Assembly: GCF_002836475.1 (NCBI RefSeq)
Contig: NZ_PJBJ01000030.1
Coordinates: forward strand, 558,001 to 622,000
From: Flavobacterium sp. ALD4
Lineage (GTDB): Bacteria > Bacteroidota > Bacteroidia > Flavobacteriales > Flavobacteriaceae
DNA: 64,000 bases
Direction of reading: 5' to 3'
The position numbers and the translations under genes were made by a program. The notes beneath the pieces are model-generated. The model was not told the DNA's origin. It searched no databases and was given only the letters and a program-made list of their open reading frames with translations. This document shows, in pieces, positions 9,299-19,855 of this stretch. Each line of letters starts with the position of its first letter. Within the stretch, counting starts at the first letter, position 1.

Positions 9299-9727
9299 AT
9301 GTCATTTTCAGATTTATTTGATAGCGAATTCAAACAAAGAAACAAAGGTCACTTTTCTTCTATAGTTAGATTAGCATTAGCAGACGGGTTTTTTGCCCCT
9401 GAAGAAAAAGAGTTTTTAGATAAATTAGCCATTAGGCTTGAGATTTCTCCTGCAGAATATGTAGAGATTTTAGAAAACCCTTCAAAGTACCCGATCAACC
9501 CTCCTTACTTAAATTCAATGAGATTAGAGCGTTTGTACGATTTAGCCAGAATAGTCCGTGTTGATCACCTTTTGGGAGACAACCAAGAAGTTATGTTGAA
9601 AAAACTTTGTTTAGGAATCGGTTTCACTCTGCAAAATGTAGACATAGTTGTAGCTGAAGCCCTTTTGTTGGTAGATAACAAGACAGATATTGATGATTTT
9701 GTTTCAGAAATGGAAAAACATCTATAA
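9299..9727 (+). CDS. TerB-like protein
   Basis: A 142-aa, mostly helical, acidic protein resembling TerB/TerB-like domains (ALADGFFAPEEKEFLDKLA with conserved acidic positions, and a second helical half). TerB domains occur in tellurite-resistance and stress clusters, but stand-alone copies like this are common in Flavobacteriaceae and have no proven role. No other ter genes flank it. An upstream in-frame ATG at 9272 is excluded because it lies on the promoter -7 element; the start is 9299. The gene ends at a strong hairpin shared with the convergent fbp. Confidence 0.8.
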   Translation: MSFSDLFDSEFKQRNKGHFSSIVRLALADGFFAPEEKEFLDKLAIRLEISPAEYVEILENPSKYPINPPYLNSMRLERLYDLARIVRVDHLLGDNQEVMLKKLCLGIGFTLQNVDIVVAEALLLVDNKTDIDDFVSEMEKHL

Positions 9728-9731
9728 AATA

Positions 9732-9760
9732 AAAAGAGCCCTGAATTTCAGGGCTCTTTT
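9732..9760. terminator. Bidirectional terminator between the TerB-like gene and fbp
   Basis: A near-perfect palindrome with arms AAAAGAGCCCTGAA and TTCAGGGCTCTTTT, with A- and T-tracts on both ends, between convergent genes. Confidence 0.9.
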
Positions 9761-9768
9761 CTATTATT

Positions 9769-10788
9769 TTAGTATTTACTTAATTTTGCTTTGTGCATGA
9801 ACTCTTCTGCTTTTTCAACCATATTGTAACTACCACAGAAAAACGGCACCCGTTCGTGTAATTCAGTTGGTTCAATTTCCATTATTCTTCCAAACCCATC
9901 TGATGCTTTTCCACCCGCCTGCTCTACAATAAAAGCCATTGGATTGCATTCATACAACAAACGTAATTTCCCTTTTGGAGCTTTAGTACTTGTTGGGTAA
10001 ATGTAAATCCCACCCTTAATCATATTTCTATGGATATCAGAAACTAAACTTCCTATATAACGGGAAGTATAAGGCCTATCCTCTTCTTCTGACTGGCAGT
10101 ACTTTATGTAATCTTTAACCCCCTGAGGAAAGTGTATATAATTTCCTTCATTGATTGAATAAATATGTCCATCTTCAGAAAACTGCATGTTAGGATGTGA
10201 TAAGTAAAATGTTCCAATTGCAGGATTTAAAGTAAAGCCATTTACACCATACCCTGTTGTATAAACAATCATGGTCGATGTTCCGTAAATTACATATCCG
10301 GCAGCAACTTGACTCGTTCCAGGTTGTAAAAAATCATCTATAGTTACGGGAGTTCCTATTGGAGTTATTCTTGTATAGACCGAAAAAATAGTTCCCACAG
10401 AAACGTTTACGTCTATATTTGATGAACCATCGAGTGGATCCATTAATACAACATATTTATTATTGTGGCTATTATCACTTCCTTCAACAGTAATAAATTC
10501 GTCATTTTCTTCAGAAGCTATTCCGCATACAATTTCACGATTTATTAATGTTTGAATAAAAACTTCATTGGCATAAACATCTAGTTTCTGCTGGTCTTCC
10601 CCTTGAATATTTTGTTCACCAGCGGCGCCTACTATATCAACAAGCCCTGCTTTATTAACTTTGTAGTTAACTACCTTGGCTGCTAATCGAATCGAATTGA
10701 TAATTCGGGATAATTCGCCAGATGAATATTGAAAGGCATTTTGGTTCTCAATAATAAATTCCCCTAAGGTTTTGTTGCGTTCTCTCAT
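9769..10788 (-). CDS. fbp: Fructose-1,6-bisphosphatase, class I
   Basis: A 339-aa gluconeogenic enzyme that dephosphorylates fructose 1,6-bisphosphate. The class I metal site is visible: GEDQQKLD (63-70), ASEEND (91-96) and MDPLDGSSN (116-124). A sugar-phosphate site follows in [13 protein letters not shown] and [21 protein letters not shown]. Full length for class I. It converges with the TerB-like gene onto a shared terminator and is divergent from the GNAT gene at 10957. Confidence 0.96.
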   Translation of the reverse strand: MRERNKTLGEFIIENQNAFQYSSGELSRIINSIRLAAKVVNYKVNKAGLVDIVGAAGEQNIQGEDQQKLDVYANEVFIQTLINREIVCGIASEENDEFITVEGSDNSHNNKYVVLMDPLDGSSNIDVNVSVGTIFSVYTRITPIGTPVTIDDFLQPGTSQVAAGYVIYGTSTMIVYTTGYGVNGFTLNPAIGTFYLSHPNMQFSEDGHIYSINEGNYIHFPQGVKDYIKYCQSEEEDRPYTSRYIGSLVSDIHRNMIKGGIYIYPTSTKAPKGKLRLLYECNPMAFIVEQAGGKASDGFGRIMEIEPTELHERVPFFCGSYNMVEKAEEFMHKAKLSKY

Positions 10789-10878
10789 TACGAAATCGTT
10801 GTAGTTAATTTGAATTCACAAATATCGCTTTTTTTGTGAAAATGAATTGAATAAAATTTACTTAGTTTATCAGTATTG

Positions 10879-10886
10879 TATATTTG
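10879..10886 (+). promoter_or_regulatory. -7 promoter element of the GNAT/lysC transcript
   Basis: TATATTTG, an exact TAnnTTTG match, 70 bp upstream of the GNAT start, giving a leader of about 60 nt. Confidence 0.6.
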
Positions 10887-10956
10887 CTGATATAATGCCT
10901 AAATTACGGGTCTAGAAAACTTTAATTTAATTTTTTGACCTTTAAAACACGAATTT

Positions 10957-11439
10957 ATGATTATTAGAAAAGGAACCCCCGAAGATATGACCGCTGTTCT
11001 CGAATTAATTCAAGAATTAGCCGATTTTGAAAAGGAACCAGATGCCGTCTTGATTAATGTAGATGATTTAATCCGCGACGGATTTGGGCCCACCCCTTTA
11101 TTTCATGTTTTTGTAGCTGAAGTGGAGTCGGAGATTGTGGGAATTGCTTTGTACTACTATCGTTACTCTACCTGGAAAGGCAAAACTATACATTTAGAAG
11201 ACCTCGTGGTAAAAGAAAAAATGCGCGGCACAGGAGCTGGCTATGCCTTGTATTCGGAAATCATCAAACAAGGTAAAAAAGATCAGGTACGCAGGGTGGA
11301 ATGGAATGTCCTAGACTGGAACACTCCGGCAATTGATTTTTATGAAAAATCAGGCGCCAAAGTACTTAGAGATTGGTACGTAGTACAAATGGACGAAGAG
11401 GGAGTCAACCAATTCGTAGACAGTAAGCTAAAGAAATAG
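10957..11439 (+). CDS. GNAT N-acetyltransferase, diamine-acetyltransferase-like
   Basis: A 160-aa GNAT fold enzyme that uses acetyl-CoA. The acetyl-CoA-binding region is HLEDLVVKEKMRGTGAGYAL (about residues 88-107, with the R-x-x-G-x-G/A loop), followed by the characteristic WNTPAIDFYEKSGA. Overall similarity is to spermidine/spermine or thialysine acetyltransferases, including the conserved tail WYVVQMDEEGV. The true substrate is not determinable. It is 47 bp upstream of lysC on the same strand and probably in one transcript. Confidence 0.85.
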   Translation: MIIRKGTPEDMTAVLELIQELADFEKEPDAVLINVDDLIRDGFGPTPLFHVFVAEVESEIVGIALYYYRYSTWKGKTIHLEDLVVKEKMRGTGAGYALYSEIIKQGKKDQVRRVEWNVLDWNTPAIDFYEKSGAKVLRDWYVVQMDEEGVNQFVDSKLKK

Positions 11440-11486
11440 AATTCCATTTATTCAATGGAATTTAAAATATTGGAATTTTTATTATT

Positions 11487-12743
11487 ATGAGAGTATTCAA
11501 ATTTGGAGGTGCATCTGTAAAAGATGCTGAGGGAATTAAAAACGTTTATGATGTTTTACAAAAGGTAGGCTATGAGGATGTTTTATTGGTTGTCTCTGCA
11601 ATGGGGAAAACCACGAACGCTCTTGAAGTAGTTATAAAAGATTATTTCGATAAGTCTTCAGCACTGCAATCTTCAGTTCAAGAAGTGAAAAAATACCACA
11701 ATCAAATCTTATTGGATTTATTTGAAGATGATAGTAACGCTGTTTTTACTGCTGTAAAAGCGCAGTTTTCTGATCTTGATTATTTTTTGGCACATAACAA
11801 ATCCCCCAACTATGATTTTGTTTATGACCAAGTGGTCAGCTATGGTGAATTGATATCGACCACTATACTTGCTCATTTCATGAACCATATGGATATAAAA
11901 ACACAATGGATTGACGTTCGAAACTTCATAAAGACAGATTCTAATTATAGAGATGCCACAGTAGACTGGGATCTTACCCATAAGAATATTTCGAAAAATG
12001 TAAAAAGAAAAACATTGAACATTACCCAAGGATTCTTGGGTTCTGATGAAAATAATTTCACAACGACATTAGGCCGTGAAGGGTCTGATTATACCGCTGC
12101 AATTTTTGCTTATTGCTTGAATGCTGACAGCGTTACTATCTGGAAGGATGTTCCTGGAGTGATGAATGCCGATCCACGCTATTTTGAGAATGCTAGTTTA
12201 TTAAATCAGATCTCTTACCGTGAAGCCATTGAATTAGCCTTTTATGGGGCAACAGTTATTCATCCAAAAACATTACAACCTTTACAAAGAAAGGAAATTC
12301 CTTTGTATGTAAAGTCCTTTATTAATCCTTTATTAAAAGGAACAAGTGTATCAAGAGGAGTTAACTTAGAGCCATATTTACCTTGCTTCATCGTTAAAAG
12401 AAACCAATTGCTTATTTCACTTTCATCTATTGATTTCTCCTTTATTATGGAAGAAAATATCAGTGAGATATTTTCTTTATTCCATGAGTTTAAATTGAAA
12501 GTAAATTTAATTCAGAATACCGCTATTAGCTTTTCAGTATGCGTCGAAGATAAATTTTACAACTTCAACGAGTTGAATGCTATTTTATCAAAAAAATTTA
12601 AAGTGGACTATAGCCAGAATGTGACTTTATATACTATTAGACATTTTAATGATTCCGCTGCTCAAACAGTAGAAAATGGCAAAAAAGTGATTTTAAAACA
12701 GATCAGTACAGAAACAATGCAAATTGTGACTAGCGAAAATTAA
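11487..12743 (+). CDS. lysC: Aspartate kinase (monofunctional)
   Basis: A 418-aa aspartokinase, first step of the lysine/threonine/methionine pathway. The N-terminal KFGGASV motif (5-11) starts the amino-acid kinase fold. TLGREGSDYTAAIFA and SVTIWKDVPGVMNADPR carry the substrate and ATP sites. The C-terminal region from about residue 300 is ACT-like and probably mediates feedback control. No homoserine dehydrogenase is fused. It lies downstream of the GNAT gene and ends 85 bp before the large outer-membrane pseudogene. Confidence 0.93.
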   Translation: MRVFKFGGASVKDAEGIKNVYDVLQKVGYEDVLLVVSAMGKTTNALEVVIKDYFDKSSALQSSVQEVKKYHNQILLDLFEDDSNAVFTAVKAQFSDLDYFLAHNKSPNYDFVYDQVVSYGELISTTILAHFMNHMDIKTQWIDVRNFIKTDSNYRDATVDWDLTHKNISKNVKRKTLNITQGFLGSDENNFTTTLGREGSDYTAAIFAYCLNADSVTIWKDVPGVMNADPRYFENASLLNQISYREAIELAFYGATVIHPKTLQPLQRKEIPLYVKSFINPLLKGTSVSRGVNLEPYLPCFIVKRNQLLISLSSIDFSFIMEENISEIFSLFHEFKLKVNLIQNTAISFSVCVEDKFYNFNELNAILSKKFKVDYSQNVTLYTIRHFNDSAAQTVENGKKVILKQISTETMQIVTSEN

Positions 12744-12828
12744 AATCTATTCTTTACCCGCTTTAGCATCCTGTTGCCCATAATTCTATAGAATACACTA
12801 CTTTTGATTTATAGACGTTATTCTCTTT

Positions 12829-15800
12829 ATGGTAAAAAAAGTATTTCTTTTGGCGATGATTATATGTTTTTCTGGGCTATATGCCCAGGAAAACAATTCA
12901 TTATACGCTACCAAAAAAATTCCCGTTTCCAGTGACACCATACACCTCGAAAAAGTAAGCATCAACACAGCTTTTTTCAAATTGCTTGACGCCAATAACA
13001 CTGCCATAGACAGCACTCATTATAAAGTTGATTTTCAAAAAGGAACTTTATTTTTAAAAAACAATCTTCTTTTTCAATCCGATTCCATAACGGTTCAGTA
13101 CCTGAAATACCCTGATTTCTTAACGAAAGAATACCGTATTTATGACCCCAGTCGCGTGGTAAGCAACGATATTAATTCGGATAAATTATATCAAATAAAC
13201 ACGAACGCTCCTGAAAAAAACATCCCTTTTGATGGCCTCAGCACTTCAGGAAGTATTACCCGTGGAGTAACGATAGGTAACAATCAAAACACGGTTCTAA
13301 ACTCCAATCTGGATTTGCAAATCACGGGTAAGTTATCAGAAAAAGTTAGTTTACGAGCCTCATTACAAGACAGTAATATTCCATTACAAGATGGTGGTTA
13401 CTCACAGCGGCTAGACCAGTTTGATAATATTTTCATGGAGATTTTAAGCGAAAAATGGAATATACGAGCAGGGGATCTTTTTCTTGAAAATCACGCTAGC
13501 CAATTTCTAACCTTTAATAAAAAGGTACAAGGGCTTTCCGCTTATTTTCATTTTGGCACCCCTGAAAATAAAACTTCCGTTTTTGCATCCGCAGCCTTGG
13601 TAAGGGGACAATATGCTAAAAGTAATTTCACCGGAGTCGAAGGCAGTCAAGGCCCATATAAGTTAAAGGGTCAAAATGGCGAATTATACGTACTTGTCAT
13701 ATCGGGATCAGAGCGGGTATATGTAAACGGCATCCTTTTAAAAAGAGGGGAGAATAATGACTACACGATTGACTATAACGCAGGAGAAATAACATTTACA
13801 CCCTTATTTACCATAACATCTGAAATGCGTATTGCGATTGAATACCAGTACTCCGACAGGAGTTATACTCGATTTGTGACTTATGCAGGCGCCACGCATC
13901 AAAATGCTAAATGGAGCTTTGGTAGTTATCTCTATTCTGAAAACGATATCAAAAACCAACCCTTGCAGCAAAACCTCACTAAAGAACAAGCGCAAATTCT
14001 GGTGAATGCCGGAGACAATCAGGAATTGATGACCGCACCATCTGCGTACCCAGACTCCTTCTCAGATAATAAAGTACTGTATCGGAAAACGTTGATAAAT
14101 ACGGTTGAAATTTTCGAATATTCAAATGACCCTCAAGAAGAGTTGTTCAATGTCCGATTTACTTTAGCGGGTCCTAATAAAGGAAATTACATATTGAAAA
14201 ACGCAGCCAGCATCAGTAGAATCTACGAATATATTGCCCCAATAAACACCATTCCTCAAAGAGATTATGCCCCCATTATTCAATTAGTGGCTCCTACTAA
14301 AATTCAAGTGGCTACTTTTTTAGGTAAATACACTCCCTCCGAAGAAACAGCTGTTGATTTCGAAATAGCAGTGAGCAACAATGACGCTAATCTTTTCTCT
14401 ACAACTGATGACTCGAACAATCAGGGAGTAAGCGCTAAAATAAATGCTAAACAACGGTTATTTTCAAAACAATGGATCGTCGCTGCCTTCGCCAATTATC
14501 AATTTACCCAAAAAGAATTCAGAACCGTCGAACGGCTTTACACCATTGAATTTGACAGGGATTGGAATCTCGGGACGACAGCAGTCGGGGATCAAAGTTT
14601 ACTGGTATCGGGCTTGAACTTTAACTTAAGTCCCTCTACAAAACCTAATAACAGCGGGATGCTAAAATACCAATTTGAAAAACTAGACTTTTCTGAAAGC
14701 TTTTCCGGGAACAGACATAGTATAAACGGGCACTTTAATCTAAAAAAATGGAGCTTTCAAAACCAAGGAAGCTATTTAAAAAGCGACGGCACACTTACTA
14801 CTTCGAATTTCGTTAGAAACCAATCCCAAATTCGGTATCATTTTGACAAAAACTGGATTGGTACAAGCCAACGTTTTGAGGACAATCAACAAAAAAATAA
14901 ATCAACTCGCCAATTTTCGGATTTAAGTCAACGCTTTTCAGAATATGGAGTATTCGCAGGTCGAGGAGATAGCACAAAGGTATTTGTCGAATTGGGCTTG
15001 TTAAAAAGAACTAATGACAGTATCCAAAATGGCCTGTTACAAAGGGTAAACAATTCTCAAACGTACTATTTTAAATCAAAATTAATTCAAACAGAAAAAA
15101 GTGACTTATCCGTTTATGCAAATTATCGGGTATTGGATTTTGTAGATTCCAAGAAAGAGCCTTCACTGAATTCGCGAATAGTATACAATGACCGCTTTTT
15201 TGATCAATTGATTCAAGGAACAAGTGCTTATGAAACCAATTCAGGAACATTGCCACAGCGGGAGTTCACCTATCTTGAAGTCCCTGCCGGACAAGGTGTT
15301 TATACCTGGAATGATTATAATGCCAACAGGATTCAGGAATTACAGGAATTTGAAGTAGCTCCATTTATCGATCAGGCGAAATACATTAGGGTTTACCTGC
15401 CCAATCGCGTGTATATAAAAACACATCAAACCAAATTTTCACAATCTATTATTTTAAATCCAAATCAGTGGGAAAATGTATTAGGGCTGAGTTCCAGTTT
15501 TAGAAATAGTCTGTTTTACAATAGAGGAAAACAAAAGCACTCCGTCACCTACTCTTATTTAGAAAATAAAACAAAAAATCTACTCTCTATAGGATCGCAG
15601 GATTCCAAAAATAGTTCCCATCAAGTACAGTATTCGCATTTGTACAGGAAAAGTTGATTGTTTGGTACCTTTGCTAAAACAATACAAACTGCTACAGCAT
15701 CGGAAAATTTTCCTGAAAACAATTATATGATTAGGGGCTATCAATTAGCACCAAAAATCAGTTATCTGTTTTCAAAAAACACTAGTTGAGATGTTTTTTA

Positions 15801-16131
15801 TGAGTTACAAAACAAAGAAAACCAGATTGGTAATTTCGAGACTTTGACACAAAACCGTTTCGGCACCTCTTTCTCATATGCGAATGATAAAAAAATCACT
15901 ATGAATGGTGAGATTTCCTTTTATCAAAATAAATTTAATGGCAATGAATTCTATTCTGTTGGTTTTCAGATGCTAGAAGGTTTACAGACGGGTCAAAATA
16001 TAACTTGGAGATTGCTCTTGCAAAAAAAAATAACCCAATTTCTGGATATTAATTTCAATTATCAGGGAAGAAAAAGCGAATCAAGCCAAGCCATTCATAC
16101 TGGAAATATACAATTAAGAGCCTATTTTTAA
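12829..16131 (+). pseudogene. Large outer-membrane protein gene interrupted by two in-frame TGA codons
   Basis: A single reading frame of about 1,100 codons with a signal peptide (MVKKVFLLAMIICFSGLYAQ) and beta-rich sequence typical of Bacteroidota surface proteins. The first TGA (15655-15657) comes after 942 codons. The frame continues unshifted to a second TGA (15787-15789) and then to a TAA ending at 16131. The sequence after each stop keeps coding character (for example NRFGTSFSYANDKK and NFNYQGRKSE) and ends in aromatic RAYF, as outer-membrane strands do. Each TGA could be a TGG Trp codon with one G-to-A change. Other genes here stop at TGA (35795-35797, 63779-63781), so a changed genetic code is unlikely. 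A truncated 942-aa product would lack its C-terminal strands. Function unknown. Confidence 0.8.
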
Positions 16132-16200
16132 TTCGAATAGAAATTAATAATTTAAAGGTTTGGTAATGCAAAGTGTTTCTTCACAAAACCTTTGTTTGTG

Positions 16201-16208
16201 TATCTTTC
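16201..16208 (+). promoter_or_regulatory. -7 promoter element of the glycosyltransferase gene
   Basis: TATCTTTC (one mismatch to TAnnTTTG), 15 bp before the ATG at 16224. It argues against the in-frame upstream start at 16173. Confidence 0.5.
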
Positions 16209-16223
16209 GCTAAAAAAGCAGCC

Positions 16224-17303
16224 ATGTCAATAAAGAAGGAGATTAACAATGCCCCGAAAACTATTTTGATCGCACCTTTGAACTGGGGCCTGGGACATGC
16301 AACGCGCTGCATTCCTATAATAAAGGCATTACAAGAATACAATTACATTCCTATAGTTGCTTCTGACGGAATAGCCCTTGCCATGTTGCGCAAAGAATTC
16401 CCCTATCTAAAAATGCTCGAATTGCCTTCTTATCAGATAGAGTATGCGAAAAACGGCAAAAATTTTAAATGGAAATTGTTGCAAAATGCTCCAAAAATGA
16501 TGAAAGCCATTTGGAATGAAAAAAAGTTGGTGGCTTCGTGGATGAAACAATACGATTTCGACGGAATAATATCAGACAACAGATTGGGGGTTTTTAATAA
16601 AAAAGTTCCCTGTGTGTATATAACGCACCAGCTCAACGTGATGACCGGACAAACGACTTGGTTAACGAGCAAACTACATCAAAATATCATTAAAAAATAT
16701 ACGAAATGCTGGGTACCTGATGTTGCAGGTCAACCAAACCTCGCAGGAGAATTGAGTCATTCGAACAATCTACCCTTTGTACCTACATACATAGGTCCGT
16801 TAAGCCGTATGCATCAAAAAGAAACCCAGCAAAAATACGATTTAATGGTTATTCTCTCCGGTCCTGAACCACAACGCGGCTTATTAGAATCCATCTTAAA
16901 AATAGAGTTAAAACGATATCGAGGTACTGTAGTATTCATTAAAGGAATTGTAGAAAAGGAACAAAAAAAGGAACAGCTGAAAAACATTACCTATTTTAAC
17001 TTTATGACCAGCCGTCAACTGGAACAAACTTTTAATGAAAGTGATATTGTTCTGGCACGTTCAGGCTATACCACAATTATGGATTTAGTAAGACTGGGGA
17101 AAAAAGCATTTTTTATTCCCACCCCTGGTCAATATGAGCAATTGTACTTAGCTAAAAAGCTAAAAGAAGACGGTATGGCACCTTATGCAGAGCAGAATAA
17201 TTTTAAAATAGACAACTTACCCGAAATAAAAATGTACACCGGCTTATCCTACTTTAACAACACTCCCAATTGGAAACAATTCTTTAGTGTTTTTGAAATT
17301 TAA
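16224..17303 (+). CDS. Glycosyltransferase, GT28/MurG-like fold
   Basis: A 359-aa GT-B type glycosyltransferase. The N-terminal half begins TILIAPLNWGLGHATRCIPI with the glycine loop of this superfamily. The C-terminal nucleotide-sugar half holds VILSGPEPQRG and the late motif ARSGYTTIMDLVRLGKKAFFIPTPGQYEQ, in which the acidic and glutamine positions contact the sugar nucleotide. Cytoplasmic or peripheral on the inner membrane. Donor and acceptor are unknown; no polysaccharide cluster surrounds it. The frame extends to 16173, but a promoter element sits between, so MSIKKEINNAPK at 16224 is taken as the start. Confidence 0.85.
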   Translation: MSIKKEINNAPKTILIAPLNWGLGHATRCIPIIKALQEYNYIPIVASDGIALAMLRKEFPYLKMLELPSYQIEYAKNGKNFKWKLLQNAPKMMKAIWNEKKLVASWMKQYDFDGIISDNRLGVFNKKVPCVYITHQLNVMTGQTTWLTSKLHQNIIKKYTKCWVPDVAGQPNLAGELSHSNNLPFVPTYIGPLSRMHQKETQQKYDLMVILSGPEPQRGLLESILKIELKRYRGTVVFIKGIVEKEQKKEQLKNITYFNFMTSRQLEQTFNESDIVLARSGYTTIMDLVRLGKKAFFIPTPGQYEQLYLAKKLKEDGMAPYAEQNNFKIDNLPEIKMYTGLSYFNNTPNWKQFFSVFEI

Positions 17304-17321
17304 AACCATCGTTCCATTAAA

Positions 17322-17364
17322 AAAGCTGGATTTTATATCGTTATTTGATATAAAATTCAGCTTT
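17322..17364. terminator. Bidirectional terminator between the glycosyltransferase gene and phoU
   Basis: An 18-bp stem with one internal mismatch: AAAGCTG...TTATATC pairs with GATATAA...CAGCTTT around a 7-nt loop, between convergent genes. Confidence 0.85.
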
Positions 17365-17390
17365 AAAATATAATTAAATAGTGAATTAAA

Positions 17391-18059
17391 TTAATTCTTA
17401 TCGGTAAATTTTTCGTGCTTTATAGTCTTCGCATTAATCATAAAGAAAACAGATTCGGCAATATTTGTACTGTGATCTGCGATTCTTTCAAAGTGTTTCA
17501 AGGCAATAACTAAGTTGGTTCCAGAAACTACTGTTTTAGAATTATGCTTCATTTCCCCAATGATATTATCGATTGCATCGCTGCTTTTACTTTTAATATC
17601 ACTGTTTAATTTGAAAATTTCTTCAATGCTGGTTTCATCCATATTTTGGAAACACTCATTTGTCTTTATGGTAATATCTTCGACTTCTCTAACAATATCA
17701 GCAATATTAAATTTTGAGATAAGCTCATGTTTCTCTTTGATACTTTTAGTCAGTTTGATGATACTCATCGACAAGTCACCAACCCTTTCTATCTCCCTAC
17801 TAATTTGCATTGCGGAGATGATAAATCGTAAATCAGAAGCAACAGGTTGTTGCAAAGCAAAAACACTCTGACAGATATCATCGATTTTAACATCGAGTTT
17901 ATCAATCTTATTTTCTGTTTTCTTTACTTCTTTGCTTTCCAAAACAGGCTCTGAAAGCACTGCCTTAACAGCTTCAGCGACCTGATTTTCAGCAAGGCCT
18001 CCTATTTTTATAATTATACCTCTAAGCTTACCAAGTTCTGTTTCTAAGTGTGATGCCAT
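17391..18059 (-). CDS. phoU: Phosphate signalling protein PhoU
   Basis: A 222-aa all-helical protein made of two PhoU repeats (about residues 10-100 and 115-205). Conserved acidic helices include EIERVGDLSMSIIKL in the first and ALKHFERIADHSTNIAE in the second, the E-R-x-G/A-D metal-binding motif appearing twice. PhoU damps PhoR signalling and Pst uptake when phosphate is ample. It is the last gene of pstC-pstA-pstB-phoU, 61 bp downstream of pstB. Confidence 0.95.
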   Translation of the reverse strand: MASHLETELGKLRGIIIKIGGLAENQVAEAVKAVLSEPVLESKEVKKTENKIDKLDVKIDDICQSVFALQQPVASDLRFIISAMQISREIERVGDLSMSIIKLTKSIKEKHELISKFNIADIVREVEDITIKTNECFQNMDETSIEEIFKLNSDIKSKSSDAIDNIIGEMKHNSKTVVSGTNLVIALKHFERIADHSTNIAESVFFMINAKTIKHEKFTDKN

Positions 18060-18120
18060 TTTTATCTAAAGATTTTAATATTTAAATCTACAAAATTCTT
18101 AATAAATATCAAAGTAATTT

Positions 18121-18873
18121 TTATCCGAATCTTCCTGTTATATAGTCTTCCGTTTGCTTGATAGCCGGTTTTGTAAAAATCGTTTTTGTTTTATCGACCT
18201 CAATCAACTCACCCATATAGAAAAAGGCAGTAGTATCACTTACACGACCTGCTTGTTGCATATTATGTGTTACTATAACGATCGTATACTTATTTTTAAG
18301 CTCGTAAATAAGTTCTTCAATTTTTGAAGTGGAAATTGGATCTAATGCTGATGTTGGCTCATCCATCAATAAGATAGAAGGCTTTATTGCTAAAGCACGA
18401 GCGATACATAACCGTTGTTGTTGTCCTCCAGAAAGTTCAAAAGCTGATTTTTTTAGTTTGTCTTTTACCTCATCCCAAAGCGCCACTTGTTCAATAGTAG
18501 TAACAACGCGCTCTTCAATTTCATTTTTATCAGTAATCCCATTCACACGCAAACCATAGGCTACATTCTCATAAATAGTCTTTGGAAATGGATTTGGTTT
18601 TTGAAAAACCATCCCTACGTTTTTACGCAAAGCATCAACATTCGTGTTTTTTCCGTAAATATCTACACCATCAATAATAATACTTCCTGTCATTTTAGTA
18701 CCATCTATGAGATCGTTCATTCTGTTCAATAAACGCAGATACGTTGATTTACCACATCCTGACGGTCCAATTAATGCTGTAACGGTATTTTCTTTCATCG
18801 ATAAAGAAATGTCGCGCAAAGCATGGTTTTCTCCGTAATAAAAATTTACGTTGTTTGATTGTATTTTTTGCAT
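18121..18873 (-). CDS. pstB: Phosphate ABC transporter ATP-binding protein PstB
   Basis: A 250-aa ATPase of the high-affinity phosphate importer. Walker [10 protein letters not shown] (36-44), Q-loop [10 protein letters not shown], signature LSGGQQQR (147-154), Walker [13 protein letters not shown] (167-178) and the switch His in VTHNMQQ are all intact. The C-terminal [10 protein letters not shown] is typical of PstB. Encoded between pstA (102 bp upstream) and phoU. Confidence 0.97.
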   Translation of the reverse strand: MQKIQSNNVNFYYGENHALRDISLSMKENTVTALIGPSGCGKSTYLRLLNRMNDLIDGTKMTGSIIIDGVDIYGKNTNVDALRKNVGMVFQKPNPFPKTIYENVAYGLRVNGITDKNEIEERVVTTIEQVALWDEVKDKLKKSAFELSGGQQQRLCIARALAIKPSILLMDEPTSALDPISTSKIEELIYELKNKYTIVIVTHNMQQAGRVSDTTAFFYMGELIEVDKTKTIFTKPAIKQTEDYITGRFG

Positions 18874-18975
18874 GTTATCCCTTTAATTTTATTCTTTAAT
18901 TCAGTTATTCTAATGTAATACCATTATCCCATTCATCCCTTATATAAAAAGACTACTTTGACGTAGCAAATGGTC

Positions 18976-19854
18976 TTAATTCATTTTTACTTTTTTCCCG
19001 TAATACTTACGAAGTGCATTCGCCAATAAATTGGAAATTAATACAATAATAATCAATATAAGTGCTGTACCATAGGCCATCGCTCTTGATTTTTCAATAT
19101 CAGTACCGCTAGTCGCAATCACATATAAATGATAAGGTAACGCCATCGCCTGATCAAAAATAGAAGTTGGCAATTTAGGTAAAAAATAGGCAGCAACGGT
19201 AAATAAAATAGGAGCCGTCTCTCCGGAAACTCTTCCTACGGATAATATTAATCCGGTAATGATATTAGGAAATGCGATTGGGAATACAATTTTACTCGTC
19301 GTTTCCCACTTGCTGGCTCCCAGCCCAAAGCTAGCTTGTCTAAATGTATCGTCAACGGCTTTCAATGATTCCTCCGTTGTTCTGATGATAACCGGAAGCA
19401 CTAATAAACCTAAAGTTAATCCACCCGCTAAAATTGAATCTCCAAATTCTAACTTATTCACAAATAATGACATTCCAAAAAGCCCAAACACAATGGATGG
19501 AACTCCAGCAAGATTATTTGTCATTTGCTTAATTATTTTTTTTGGCCAGCCGTCTTTCACATATTCACTCATGTAAATGGCGGCTAATACACCAACAGGG
19601 AAAGCAAATATCATACTCGCCAAAACCAAACAGAGTGTTCCAACAATAGCAGGAAAAATACCCCCTTCAGTCATTCCGTTTTTTGGCATAGCGCTGATGA
19701 ATTCCCAGCTAATAACTCCAATACCCTTCGTTACTATAAAAGCTAATATTACAAATAAAAGTCCTACAATGGCATAACTTGTAGCGGTAAAAATCCCAAA
19801 GGCAATTTTTTGACTTCTCCTTTTTTTGTTGGCTAATTTATTTTCAGTACTCAT
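18976..19854 (-). CDS. pstA: Phosphate ABC transporter permease PstA
   Basis: A 292-aa permease with about six transmembrane helices. The first is at about residues 20-43 and the ABC coupling loop is RQASFGLGASKWETTSKIVFP (the EAA-like loop contacting PstB). It forms the membrane channel with PstC. Its ATG follows the TAA of pstC after one base, so translation is probably coupled. Confidence 0.96.
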   Translation of the reverse strand: MSTENKLANKKRRSQKIAFGIFTATSYAIVGLLFVILAFIVTKGIGVISWEFISAMPKNGMTEGGIFPAIVGTLCLVLASMIFAFPVGVLAAIYMSEYVKDGWPKKIIKQMTNNLAGVPSIVFGLFGMSLFVNKLEFGDSILAGGLTLGLLVLPVIIRTTEESLKAVDDTFRQASFGLGASKWETTSKIVFPIAFPNIITGLILSVGRVSGETAPILFTVAAYFLPKLPTSIFDQAMALPYHLYVIATSGTDIEKSRAMAYGTALILIIIVLISNLLANALRKYYGKKVKMN

Positions 19855-19855
19855 T

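Noticed and set aside
12829..16131. Reassignment of TGA to Trp
   Set aside because: Intact genes end in TGA (35795-35797, 63779-63781) and use TGG for Trp.
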